Source: Prorocentrum cordatum
Taxonomy: Eukaryota > Sar > Dinophyceae > Prorocentrales > Prorocentraceae
Assembly (NCBI GenBank): GCA_963575745.1
Contig: CAUYUJ010014604.1
Coordinates: 488,087 to 552,086 of the forward strand
Direction: 5' to 3'
DNA length: 64,000 bases
In this document: positions 22,001 to 34,281 of the stretch, in pieces
Layout of the letters: the number at the start of each line of letters is the position of its first letter
Numbering within the stretch: position 1 is the first letter of the stretch
Notes under the pieces: model-generated
Database searches by the model: none
What the model saw: only the letters and a program-made list of their open reading frames with translations
Told to the model about the DNA's origin: nothing
Program-made: the position numbers and the translations under genes

Positions 22001-22188
22001 TGTAGACTGATAGGTACCAGGTCCGCACGAGTGCGAGAAGGGACAGGGGGCGGGCAAGAGAGAGAGAGCGGCGCCCGTGCCAGGCGCGCCTGGTGGCCAT
22101 CGTGCGCGCAGACAACGCCAGCGGACTACTTACGCAGCGGACTACGCAGCGGACTACTGGCGGACACGCAGCGGCATCTTTGGCAAGT

Positions 22189-22190
<2 letters not shown>

Positions 22191-22232
<42 letters not shown>
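22191..22232 (+). repeat. Poly-G run of 42
   Basis: An uninterrupted run of 42 G residues, which by composition can form G-quadruplexes. The flanks are ordinary mixed sequence. Confidence 0.95.
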
Positions 22233-22233
<1 letters not shown>

Positions 22234-22341
22234 AGCGTTGTCGCCGAACGCCCCCGCCGCGCTGCCCCCGCGCTGCCCTAGACCCCCAGCCAATCACATT
22301 CGAGCGCGGGGTTGGCTTGTGAGTGCGTATAGGTTTCGGGC

Positions 22342-22377
22342 CACCGATGCATGATCCCAGATCTGGGACCATCGGTG
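22342..22377. repeat. Nested inverted repeat
   Basis: CACCGATG (22,342-22,349) pairs with CATCGGTG (22,370-22,377). Inside them TCCCAGATCTGGGA is a perfect 14-nt palindrome. Confidence 0.7.
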
Positions 22378-22574
22378 ATCCTGAACCTACATGCGCCCAT
22401 GGCGGCGGCATTTAATGCCGCAGCACGCCTGCCCCCGCGGTCGAACGAGGTTGGCGAGGGGGGAAATTGGGCTGGGCGGGGGCAGCCGAGCGGGGGCGCG
22501 CCCCCCGTGAGCCCCCCCGAGACCCCGAATGCACCCACCGCCCCCCCGACTTGCCATTGTCGCGCAGCCATCAT

Positions 22575-22701
22575 GAATTTCCTGTGTTTCCAGTGTTTCC
22601 AGTGTTTCGTGTGTTTTTTCGTGTGTTTTTTCGTGTGCTTTTCGTGTGTTTCTTGTGTTTCCAGTGTTTCCAGTGTTTCATGTGTTTCCATTCCAGCGTT
22701 T

Positions 22702-22738
<37 letters not shown>

Positions 22739-22833
22739 GGTGTGTGTGTGTGTGTATGTTCTCTCTCCTTTCTGTTTTTATGTGTTTTCCTGTGTTTCCA
22801 GTGTTTCCGTGTTTCATGTTTCGTGTGTTGTTC

Positions 22834-22893
<60 letters not shown>

Positions 22894-23140
22894 TCTGTGT
22901 TTCTTGTGTTTCCAGTGTTTCATGTGTTTCCTGTGTTTTTTTTTCGGGTGTGTTGCATGTGTTTCCTGTGTTTCCTGTGTTTCCAGTGTTTCCAGTGTTT
23001 CAAGTGTTTCATGTGTTTCGTGTGTTTTCATGTGTTTTTTTGTGTGTTTCCAGTGTTTCCAGTGTTTCATGTGTTTCGTGTGTTTTTTTTTTCATGTGTT
23101 TTTTAATGTGTTTCCTGTGTTTCTTGTGTTTTGTCTGAGC
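22575..23140 (+). repeat. GTGTTTCC minisatellite with T34 and T58 runs
   Basis: Units of GTGTTTCCA/GTGTTTCAT of about 9 to 10 bases fill the block. A T-run of 34 sits at 22,704-22,737 and one of 58 at 22,835-22,892. Phe/Cys/Val-rich frames across it are artefacts. Confidence 0.9.
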
Positions 23141-24131
23141 TTTGCCCGCGCGCCTTAAGTCCCCCCCATGGGGCCCGCGGCGCGTTCGGGGGGGCGCGCT
23201 CGCCCTCGAGCGCCCCAAAGTGCAAGCGCGCTTGACCCTTGGGGCGCAGAGAGGGCGTCACGACCCCCCAGAAAGCGCCGTTAGGGCGCGGGTTGGACTT
23301 CCGGCGTGCACGATCCCATTTAAATTTCGCGCGATAGATGAATCGCGCGCTAGGTAGGCCCCCCCCGCCCACCCCGCGCTCGCCCGTCGGCAAACGTTGG
23401 CACCCCGCAGTTAATGTCCCGCGGCCCCGTCCCCCTAGTCCCCCAAGTCGGCCTACGTCGCGCCCAGCAACTCGCGCGGTTGCGCATTCTGGCGGCCCTC
23501 GCATTGGGGGCCGCTGCCGATCGCCCACTGGCAGCAGGCGAATAGGGTTGTTTGTGCTGACGTATACGTCGCGCATAAAGGAAAAAAAGGAGGAGGAGGA
23601 GGAGGAGGAGGGGGGGGGGGAGAGGAGGAGGGTCTAGGAGGGAGGCGCTCCAACAATCTTCAGGTCGAGGCCGCGGTGTGATGGATCAGGGGAGCAGGGA
23701 TAGGGAGATTGCTATATACGGCCGTTTGTTGCTGACGTATACGGTCGATGCGCACGAGCATTCATGTTTCCCCTCGAGGCTAACGCTCATGCCAAGTGCC
23801 ACGTATATCAATTCGTTTCGCCTATATAGAGGAGTGGGGGGGGGGGGGGGGGGCGGGGGCGCCTGGCGCCCGCGCGCACGCGGCCCCCAAACGTGTCGCG
23901 GAATCGGCCCCCTAGGTCCAGCCATGTGCACGCAGAAAGCAAGTGAGACCGTTCGGGCTCCCTCACTCTGATGCGTGCATGCAGGCATTCGTGTTTACAC
24001 GCGCGCGTCGCGCATGCTTACGTGTTAGATGCGCGTCAATGAATGTGATATCAAGTTCGGGCACGTGAACATATATCATTCATAATCGCACCACGTACAC
24101 ACATTGACCTTCGAAAAGCTCAGGGGAGGCG
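23141..24131. other. GC-rich spacer with short microsatellites
   Basis: Contains a (GGA)n tract at 23,590-23,632 and a run of 18 G at 23,836-23,853. TGCTGACGTATACG occurs at about 23,554 and TGCTGACGTATACGG at about 23,730. No gene is supported. Confidence 0.5.
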
Positions 24132-26950
24132 ATGCCGCCTAAGGGCGCCCCGCGGAAAAAAGGACAAGAACGCCGGGCGCTCGGCCCGCAACCCTGACAA
24201 TGCTGAGCACGAGAGGGCGCTGGCGCGCTTGAGGTGCTCGGGGGTCGGCGCGCGGGGCGCGATGGCGACGGCCGCGCATGGTGGCCGCGTTGGCCCTCTC
24301 TCCGGTTGAGTCAGGGCGCCAATCCGTTTCGCCTCATCTTCCCTTCCCTTCGCAATCCCCCGCCCCCCGCCGCCGTTCCCCCGTTTGCTCGCGCCGCCCC
24401 CGCGGGTGTGGGAGGTATGCAGTGGATCGGGGCCGCAAGGATCTCAAAGAAACGCTGAAGAGGATGGGCCACGCCAGGGAGAAGGAAGCGATCGAGGAGT
24501 TCGACCGCGCAGGCGGCGCTCGGGAGCTGCATGTTTGCAAGGATGGGGGGGGGGGGGGGGGGGGGAAGGGCGGGGGGGGGGGGTGATGCCGAGGGGCGGG
24601 ATGGGAGTGCATTGATGTGCATTGAATGGCATGTGCAACTGCATCTTTATCCCCCCCCTCTCTCCATTTACTTTTCTCTCTATATGTATCATATATACAC
24701 AACTTCTAGTTTGTTATACTACGATGTAACATGGCATTACTCTGGTAAACAATCCAATGTAACGCAACACCGCATACATTCAACTGCAGGGCGCATGCGT
24801 GCACATATATATATATATATATATATATAGATATGTATGTGATTACAAGTGTGTGACAAGATGCTGCAGTATGAAACCGCCTACTTTCATCCACCACCTC
24901 ATAACAGTTCACAGCATATCAGACACACACACCTATATATATATATTTATATATTTACGCACGCGTGTGTCCACGCAAGTGCGGGTGTACGCGACAGCAT
25001 TGAATGAACGTGTTCGCCCCTGCGGTAGCTCAAGGCACGTTCGAGTTCATCGAATCTTTCATGTGCGAGACAGAGGTCTGGCGCGACGAGAAAGCCAGCA
25101 AGGGGCAGTGGTGCTCCAGGGTGAATCGCAGGATGTGTGGGTTATTGGATTTGTCCCGTCGGCGTTAGCCAGATGGAGTTGCGGCCCCATAGGGCAAGGG
25201 TCTTTGATGCATGAGGCCTTTGGGGTAGCGATGGGCGAAGCCGAACCGAACTTGCGATCCCAGGTACACGGCCGACGCATTGCTCACCTTCTTCGGGTGG
25301 GCCCCGCAGAACAACGACACCCCTTTTGGGGAAAGGCCAGGGCCCGCCTGCTGAACCTCCCTGAGGGCCTTCCCGCTCGAAGCCTCATTCATCGATCGCT
25401 ATCGTCCTCGAACCTCATCCTCCTCGTCCTCCTGCCATCCGTCATCCTTTCTCCGCGTCAGCCTTGAAGTTGCCGTGATCCTTGAGATTAGCGTCCCCGC
25501 GATTCGACCACAGTTGACCCCTTGCCCTCCGCTCAGGGCCAAGCTGCGGCAGCTAGCTACGATCAAGTCCTGCGAGGCGGTCAAGGGCATGCAGAGGGTG
25601 GGGCGGGGTAGATGAAGAGAGCGGGAAAGACACATGCGTGTGTGCACATGTGTGTGAGCAGACGTGTACATGCATGCATACATGCATACGCATATACACA
25701 TACATGCATGCATGCATGCGTGCATACATACATACCCACATATGCACATACAAACATACAGATACGTGTACTCGTGTATACGTGCATGCATACAAACACG
25801 TATAGTCATATAAATATGCACACGCATTCGCATCTATTCGCAGATAGACATATCAATATCAAAACTTATCTAACTATACAATTAACTGTGAATATAACTA
25901 TGTATCTGTAGATGGTGAGGGGTGTGCCTAGGGGCTCGGGCGCGCGGCAGATCGCGCCTGTCGTCGGGGGTAGAGGCGGAGGCGACGGACAGATGCGCGT
26001 GCGTGTCTGAATATATGGACTGACGCCAGCAGGTCGAGACACATGAATCGTATACTAGGGGGCGTGGTGATCAGGACGAGACTGATCGATAAGCGGTTGG
26101 AGTGGAGGTCAACGTGCAGCACGGCGACGCCGAGTACAAGTACATTCGCGATTCAGACATGCACCTCGAGGCCCCATCTACCCCCACTCGCTTTCGTTGC
26201 CGTTTGTGGCCCACCCGTCCTCAGACCCCTGATTGAACCCGATGCCCTCTGGACATGGGCGTGCACTGGCAGACTTGATGGTTCCCCTCCGCCGTGAATT
26301 ACGTCTCTAGTTCCTCTCGCGCCTTGCGCCCTCTCCTCGGGTTTACCATCTTGCACTCCCAGCTGCGCAACCCCTGCGCCCATCTTCACCCAACTCTTCG
26401 CCATCTCGTTCCCCGCCCTCCCCGAGGGGCACGAGAAGCTCGCGGGGTCGAAGATGCGCACGAACGAGGAGACGGTCGAGGAGGCACTGGCGCAGGGCAA
26501 GCAGGGCAGGCCGATGCGCGACTCTCGCGGGTCCAAGCGGGCCAAGGTCAGGCCACGGGGGCTTCCAGATCAGGTATGGTCGAGGGGCAGTGTCTTCAAG
26601 TATGATCTCTCAGCATACACTTCCCGATGCCACTCCCTGCCCTCGCCCGCCTCCCCCCCCTCTCTCTCATTCTCTCTTGCTCTGTTTATGTGTTATATCT
26701 CTCTCTATATATATATATATATCTCTTCCTCTCTCCCCATGCATATACATGTACACATGTGTACACGCATGCATGTATACACACATGCACTACGGCACCC
26801 CTCCGACCCCACTGCGTTCCCGTCAGTCGCTACCTCTCCCCGTCCCTTTCCGACCATATAGATATGTGTGCATGTGTGCACACACATATAAATGTATGTA
26901 CGTATGTATGTATGTAGGTAGGTAGGTAGGTAGGTATGTACGTATGCATG

Positions 26951-26991
<41 letters not shown>

Positions 26992-28134
26992 CGTATACAT
27001 GAGCACCTATCTGCCTTTATGCACGCAAGCGCTTACGTTGTGGAGGTGTGCGTACATGCCTACCTACGTATTGGCATGTAAATGTGCGTATGCACATGTG
27101 TGTAGATGTATACGCGTGTGCGCATGGGTGCTCTCGTGTATCTCTGTTCTCACAGGCCTGTCGTACGTGCCTAGATGTTTCAGTCGCCGTCTCGGGCATC
27201 TTGCCGATCGAGCTCGGTTATAGACTGCCCACCCCAATCGTCGTGTTGCGAGCGTGATCTGCACACCGCTTCCAAGCACAGCTGCCAAGGGACCCCCGTC
27301 ACCCCGCTGGGTGCCCAGGTAGAACAGAGTTCGGGCAGCTACAGCTACAGCGACTCCGAGTCGACTGAATAATCAGACCACGATAAGGATCGACAGGTCG
27401 GCCTGAAATGTGACCCCCCTGGCCCGTCCCGCACCCCCCTCCGATTGAGCCTCGAAATCTCGGCTCCGAACCGAGGACGGCAGCGGCAAGACCGCGGCCT
27501 CGAGTGGCTTGCTGAAGGGGGAGGCGTCGACGGTGTTGGGGGGAGCGTCGCACTTGCACGCTCTCCTGACTGGAGTCAAGGAAGGGCGGTTCGGGGCAGG
27601 GAAGCACGTTAAGCTTGCATGCTCTTGATGATGCCTGGCCGCGAGGTTGGCCTGGGAGATAGGGTGGGCGATGCAAGCATACCTCATATACTTGCAATGC
27701 TATTGTGGGCTGATGGGGGTGGCCAGGGTACGAAGAACCCGTGCCTCATCCCCTTCGAAGCGGAGATCAAAGAAGCAGTCCAGGTCATCGAAGAGGCAAT
27801 GGATACATTGACCCAGATCATACAGGGCAAGTCAGGGCCCTATACCGAGGGGAGGTCGGGGTACATGAGGAGTCGGAGAATGGAGTTCAATGTGTATGGC
27901 TGTTGTGGTTGCACATGCCTGGGCGATACCGATGCTCCTGATCCTCCACGTCGCCCTACTCGTCCCCCCTCGCGCACTCTGTCTTTTCTCCTGGGCAGCG
28001 GCCGTCCGAGGTCCAGCGAGGGCGTGGCCGACAGCAAGAACAAAGTCCAGGAGGCCAAGGTCGCGTGGGACACCATCGGCCCCGCCATGCAGAGCCCCGA
28101 GCCCGCGCAGAGCAAAATCAAGAAGCAGCGTTAG
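24132..28134 (+). CDS. Candidate host gene of eight or more short exons
   Basis: Coding-looking blocks in one orientation are separated by microsatellite-filled gaps. Exon 1 starts at ATG 24,132 (MPPKGAPRKK) and changes frame at an A6 run into KDKNAGRSARNPDNAEHE. Others are about 24,421-24,537 (LKETLKRMGHAREKEAIEEF), 25,035-25,120 (FEFIESFMCETEVWRDEKAS, then GTGAAT), 25,264-25,334 (YTADALLTFFGWAPQNNDTP, after a CCCAG acceptor), 26,363-26,573 (KMRTNEETVEEALAQGKQGR, flanked by CCCAG and GTATGG), 27,450-27,625 (SGLLKGEASTVLGG, HLHALLTGVKEGRFGAGKH), about 27,749-27,830 (EAEIKEAVQVIEEAMDTLTQ) and a last exon 27,999-28,134 after a strong pyrimidine tract, ending IKKQR and TAG. A short Ser-rich block at 27,319-27,372 may be another. 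Exon joining is not proven, and two genes are possible. The family is not recognised. Confidence 0.5.
24800..24960. repeat. (AT)n microsatellites inside a putative intron
   Basis: (AT)n lies at about 24,806-24,830 with related TATATATT near 24,935. A G-rich run (about 24,545-24,582) lies directly after exon 2 of the surrounding candidate gene. Confidence 0.8.
25625..25870. repeat. CATACATG microsatellite in a putative intron
   Basis: Degenerate ACATGCATACATAC sequence. The Met/Cys/Tyr-rich frames on the - strand are repeat artefacts. Confidence 0.8.
26697..27140. repeat. (TA)n, (GTAT)n and (GTAG)n microsatellites in a putative intron
   Basis: (TA)n lies at about 26,705-26,722 and 26,953-26,986. 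A (GTAT)n/(GTAG)n stretch lies at about 26,895-26,940. Confidence 0.85.
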
Positions 28135-28312
28135 GCAGGGATGCGCAAGGATGGCGGGAGCGACTGGCACGCATAAGCAACATGTGAGATTTTGGTCACG
28201 GCCTGGGTCCCGAGAGATGGCACGAGGGAGAGGATGTGAAACTTGCTGTGCAGGGCGCCGGTAATAATGATGATGGCGGTGATAACGATACCGTTTGCGA
28301 TGGTCATGGTGA

Positions 28313-29104
28313 GACGATGGTGCTGATGATGATGGTGATGATGTTTATGTTGACGACGACGGTATTCGTGATATTGATGGTGATGGTGACCACGGCGACG
28401 ATGATGGTGATGCCGATGCCGATGGTGATGATGATGGAGACGACGAAGGTGATGATGATGATGATGATGACGATGACGATGATGATGATGGTGATGATGA
28501 TGATGCTGATGAGACCGACGACGCCGACGGCGACGGCAACAGCGACGATGATGCTGATGACGATGATGATGGCGATGCTGATGCTGCTCATTATGATGAT
28601 GATGATGCTGCTGGTGGTACCGACGATGAGGATGAGGGTGATGATGATGCTGATGGTGAGGGTATCGATGGTCCTGATGGTGATGATGGCGGCGACGACG
28701 ATGACAGTGACGACGTTGATGAGGAAGACGGTGACGATGACGATGTTGACGGTACTGACGACGGTGGCTGCGATGATGGAACATGCGATGATGACGACGA
28801 TGGCGATTATCATGACGACAATGCTGATGATGGCAATGAGGGTACTCATGCTGCCGATGATGGTGATGGTGCTGGTCATGATGATGTCACGACTGGTGAT
28901 GGCAATGAAGATGTCGATGCTTATGATGCTGATGGTGAGGATAGTGGTGGTCGTGATAATGATGATGGTTATGATGGTGATGATGCTCACGATGATGATA
29001 CCAATGACGACGATGATGTTAAAGGATATGAGGATGAAGAACCCTGGATCTCTGTGACTGCCTCCCTAAAAGACGGCCAGGAGGAAGAGCACGACGAGGA
29101 CTAG
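28313..29104 (+). CDS. Asp-rich open frame without ATG, with a unique C-terminus
   Basis: After the stop at 28,310-28,312 one frame is open for 263 codons to TAG 29,102-29,104. It is dominated by Asp (GAT/GAC) with Gly, Ala, Glu and His, and ends in non-repetitive sequence GYEDEEPWISVTASLKDGQ followed by EEEHDED. There is no ATG in it, so if expressed it would be an exon or need a shift from the neighbouring frame, which also reads Asp-rich codons at 28,261-28,310. The Met-rich, Ile-rich and His-rich frames on the same DNA have no unique sequence of this kind. A translated (GAT)n microsatellite remains the main alternative. It resembles the Asp-rich frame at 13.4 kb in composition. Confidence 0.3.
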   Translation, partial: DDGADDDGDDVYVDDDGIRDIDGDGDHGDDDGDADADGDDDGDDEGDDDDDDDDDDDDDGDDDDADETDDADGDGNSDDDADDDDDGDADAAHYDDDDAAGGTDDEDEGDDDADGEGIDGPDGDDGGDDDDSDDVDEEDGDDDDVDGTDDGGCDDGTCDDDDDGDYHDDNADDGNEGTHAADDGDGAGHDDVTTGDGNEDVDAYDADGEDSGGRDNDDGYDGDDAHDDDTNDDDDVKGYEDEEPWISVTASLKDGQEEEHDED

Positions 29105-30358
<1,254 letters not shown>

Positions 30359-32495
30359 ATGAGCAGGACCTCCAACCAAGCTCCACAATTGGCATCCATT
30401 TACCGCGTGCTTGACTTTGGATCCATTGCCTGCTATACAGCCGTTCGGCTGCTACAGGTGCATTTTGCCCCTTCTGGACCCATGGCTCGCGCGTCCGCCG
30501 CCGCCTTGACTGTTGAGAGCGCCGTCGCGGATGAAGCGACAAGAACCGACGGTGGAGTTGGACTCAGGAGGTATCTTTTGGAACAGTACAAGTCTGGGCA
30601 GATGACTGCCGCGGCTGTCAGCACTACAGCATGGTGGGCTACCAAAGCAGGGGCAGTTGGCATCGACGATCTTGCCCTTCACCCGTCCAGCACTAATCAT
30701 TCAGAACACCTAAGGGCGGCGATCCAAACTAGAGCAGATACCGCGTTCTATACTGCGAGAGATCCTATGTGGGACAGCGAGACCATAAGCAGAGTATTAG
30801 TGGACTTTCCTGTCAACTTGCCGCATGCACAGTTTGCAGAGGAATGGTTTCACGACCCGTCAGCATGGGACCCCGCCGGATTCGATGCAATAAATCTTTC
30901 GCCAGTGTTCCACACCCATGATGTCACCTTAAGTCACCCTGGGCGCGCGTTCATAGCTTTCTACTTTAGCAATGGGCTTACAAACAAACGCTATCTGATC
31001 TGCAGCTTGCGAAAAGCAGACTTGTGCGCGTGCGGGTGTCGTGGATTCTGCGCGATCGGCAGCGTGCAGCGCATCGTAGCATGGTCGTGCAGCATCCTCG
31101 CTGAGGGGACCTACCCAGAGTTTAACCACTTAGGTCTGCCCTTTGCCGACGAGCTCCGCCACAGCCAGAGAGGATTTCCACTCGCAGACGGACGCGTTTG
31201 CGCCCTCACCGAGATGCGGGCAGACTTACTGGAGATAGTGCAATCTCTTGGGCTGAAGAATTTTTCGAACTACCTCAACCCTTGTTTTGCATGCTCCTGC
31301 AATCGAGATTCCCTGCGCGACTTTCCAGCCACAATGAAAGATAACGTATGGATTCAGCGGGGCGCCACAGCCTACGATATCATGTTGATGCGAGCTTTGG
31401 TCAAGAGAGAGGTGCACGACAAGCGCACTCTTAATAATCTCATGGGATCTATGGCATTTGACGACAAGTCGAGCGGCTATACATTATGTGAGGACGTCGC
31501 CCCGTTGGATCTCAAGAAAGGTTGCAGGCTCATCGAGGCTGGGAAGGTCGTCGACGTACACGATTTGATGAGTATAGAACTGCCAGCTGTGTTCACTTTC
31601 TTTGACACAAATATCAATATGAGCTTAAACGTCGTGTGCCCTCTCTTTACTATCAAGATATTCACCATCCAGTGCGTCCGCCTAGACTCTATGCGCACTC
31701 TAGATCTCGGCATCAGCCAATTTGTAAGTGGACACGTGTTTCGGACAATGGTGAGGAAAAATTTCGCCAGATCTCGGCGGAGACTTGCGAACCTTCGGCA
31801 CAAGGATAACCTGTTCCACTTGCGCAGGCGCGGGGGAAGGAGCATGACACTACATATTATGGCAGGCATACGGCGAGGCACATACACGATTTCAATGCTT
31901 TTCATGGTACGTTGTCTTGCGCGTCTACCTGCCCCCCCTTCCCAATCCCCATGTGCCACCATCCCAGGAGAGTCGCTTCGTACTGCAAGTCGCAGGCGCA
32001 CCTGCCCCCGCAGAGACGCCGCAACCAGGTCGGAAAGATCACGTTCAAGATGTTCGACAAAGGCAGGCTGGAAGCCAAGGCTGCGGAATCTCGACACCTT
32101 CTTCCGTTGGCATCCCTGCTGTGCAGGGAGAACGCGCACCTCCTTGGCCAGAAGGGCGGTTTGCTCGCCGCGGCGTGCGAGGCGCTGGAGAACGTGCAAG
32201 ATGTGATGCAGAGAGAGCCGCGGGTCATGAGTGAATCTGCGATTCGCGACCTTCAGCAGTCCATGTTGCGATTCCTTATTTTCTGGAAGCGGGCAGGCGG
32301 CAAACTTGTTTTTTTTAGCACCACGTAGCAGTGCACCTAGTAGAGCGGGTTCGCCTTCACGGCAACCCGCGTTTCTACTGGTGCTACCCCGACGCGGGTG
32401 AACATTTTCTGATGCGACGAGTGGCAAGCGCCCTCCATGGAGGGCCGACATTCTACCTGCGTTTCTTGCAGCGGGTACTTCCCGAGAGGTGCTAG
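30359..32495 (+). CDS. Transposon-like LDLG-motif protein, one candidate intron and a frameshift
   Basis: ATG 30,359 opens a frame with ordinary coding composition to about 31,906. It includes a Cys-rich stretch (DLCACGCRGFCAIGS), NYLNPCFACSCNRDS and RLDSMRTLDLGISQFVSGHV. A DLG motif after a conserved Leu/Met is typical of KDZ/Plavaka-like transposases, so I infer a transposon origin. At 31,907 a GTACGT donor follows a complete codon. Acceptors ending at 31,995, 32,013 or 32,028 all restore the next coding frame, which reads KITFKMFDKGRLEAKAAESR and LLGQKGGLLAAACEALENV. At a run of eight T (32,309-32,316) the frame changes again, and a third frame reads HHVAVHLVERVRLHGNPRFY to TAG 32,493-32,495. 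The T-run shift may be an assembly error or decay. Length is about 670 residues after joining. Confidence 0.5.
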
Positions 32496-32554
32496 GATGC
32501 GAGCAACTGTGTTGCCCTCCGTGTTGTATGCGATGACAATGCGAGAAACACAAA

Positions 32555-32895
32555 CAAAAAATGAGAGGAGGAGGGAGAGGAAGAGGAGGGGAACGAGGAG
32601 GAGGGAGAGGGGAAGAGGGGGGAATGAGGTGGATAAGGAGGAGGGAAAGGAGGAGGAGGGGGAGGAGGAGGAGGAGGACGAGGACGAGGAGGAGGAGGAG
32701 GAGGAGAAGGGGGAGGAGGAAAACGAAAAGGAGGAGGAGGAGGAAACAGAGGAGCAGAGGGAAGATCAGTGCCCCTCGCTCGCGGAGGAGGGGGATGAGG
32801 AGAAGGAGGAGGAGGAGGAAAGTGAGGAAGGGCAGAGGGAAGATCGGTGCCCTTCGCTCGCAACGCTGGTGGTCCCAGCGCCCAGATCGATCTGA
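32555..32895 (+). repeat. GAG-rich purine tract with a 30-bp duplication
   Basis: Degenerate GAGGAG/GGGAGG sequence. GCAGAGGGAAGATC.GTGCCC occurs at about 32,755 and 32,833. A Glu-rich frame ends at 32,895, but I regard it as microsatellite-derived. Confidence 0.7.
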
Positions 32896-33639
32896 GCCGC
32901 GCTAGACAGGGCAGCGGCGCAACGACGGCGGCGGGAGACGCAGTGTCGGGAGCATCGTGCACTGCCTCCCCCCCACTTCCTTGTCGTCCCCGTTCCCTCC
33001 CTCCTCTTCCGTTTTCATGAGTCGTTTCGCGCCTCTTCTCCTCGCCCTTTCGTCCGTCGATCCCCGCGCAGCCCCGTTCTGGGCGACGCCTGTTCCTTTT
33101 CGTTTGCAATTACTCCCTTTTCCGTTTCCTCCGCGTCCGTTTTTATTCGCCCTCCCGTTCTTCCACCCACCTTCGTAAGATCTGGAAGGCAATCTGGTCG
33201 CAAAGTCATCGCGAGCATCACCGGCGTCGAATTCGAGTTAGGCTGGCCGTGCCGAAGGCACGAGTCACGAGCACTGTTGGCGGCGTCGGGATCGGATCCG
33301 CGCCGAAGGCACGTACGCACTGCAGTTACTTGGCGGCGTCGGTCGTGTTGTGGAAATTGCGCACGCCAGCGGCGGCAGCAGAGAGAGGGGCATGCACGGG
33401 TTCCCTCAGATTTCGGTGTTTCCGCCGATTCCGCTTCCAGCATTTCGATATGTATTCCGCCCAGGACACCTTCGTTTTTTGAAGTTTCCTTCGTTGTCTT
33501 AAGTTCCCTTCGTTTTCTCTAGCTCCCTTCGTAGATCTCGCTGTGAAAATTTTCAATTGTATTGAATTTAAATAACAGGTTGATTTTTTCAATGCGTTTC
33601 GGGCGTATTGAACAAATCAATGCGCAGGATGTCTGGGTG
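32896..33639. other. No supported gene; short tandem copies
   Basis: GCCGAAGGCACG with GGCGGCGTCGG occurs twice (about 33,250 and 33,302). A roughly 20-bp AAGTTCCCTTCGTT unit occurs three times at 33,480-33,535. The last 60 bases match, inverted, the flank of the 10.5-12.1 kb minisatellite. Confidence 0.5.
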
Positions 33640-34078
33640 CACACCCGGGACGCCCGGGACATCCTCCCGGGGCACCCGGCGCGCCCGCGCACCAGCGCCC
33701 AGAGCGCCCCATTACCAGGGCACCCGGCGCGCCCGGCACCACCGGCGAACCCAGGACACCCGGCGCACCCTGCGCACCCGAGACACCTGGCGCACCATGG
33801 GCACCCGGCACGCCCGGGACACCCGGGACATCGGGGACACCCGGCACAGACACTGGGGACACCTGGGACGCCCAGACCACCCGGGAGACCCGGGACACCC
33901 GGCGCACCCGGAAATCCGGGGACACCCGGGACACTTGGGACACCCGGCGCACCCGGCGCACCCAGCACACCCGGGGCACGCGGCGCACTTGGGACACCCC
34001 GGCGCACCCGGCACACCCGGCACACACGGGACGCCCAGCGCGCCCCACCCGGCACACCCGGCGCGCCCGGCACAACTG
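33640..34078. repeat. CACCCGG minisatellite, second locus
   Basis: Units CACCCGGGA/CACCCGGCG/CCCGGGACA of about 9 bases, more decayed than the 10.5-12.1 kb array. Gly/Pro-rich frames are by-products. Confidence 0.85.
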
Positions 34079-34281
34079 GAACCAGCAGAGAGCCGTCTTC
34101 TCGAGACGAACAAAAAACAGCCGAGAGCAGCAGATAGCAGGAAAGGGGAGCGGACAACAACAGAGAGCTTTGTCAAACGCAGCAGGCATCCAATGCCTTC
34201 TGCAATCTCTGCCAACAGTTCGGGGGATGCCCCAGTCGCCTAGGCATCTTGATTACAGCCCCCCTCTGGCGCACTGATGTG

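Noticed and set aside
22351-23158. Phe/Cys/Val-rich frames of up to 250 codons
   Set aside because: They are produced by the GTGTTTCC minisatellite and poly-T runs. They are not membrane proteins.
32343-32371. Hairpin GCGGGTT...AACCCGC after an apparent stop
   Set aside because: A third frame codes through it (NPRFYWCYPDAGEHF), so it is more likely inside the gene than a 3' signal.
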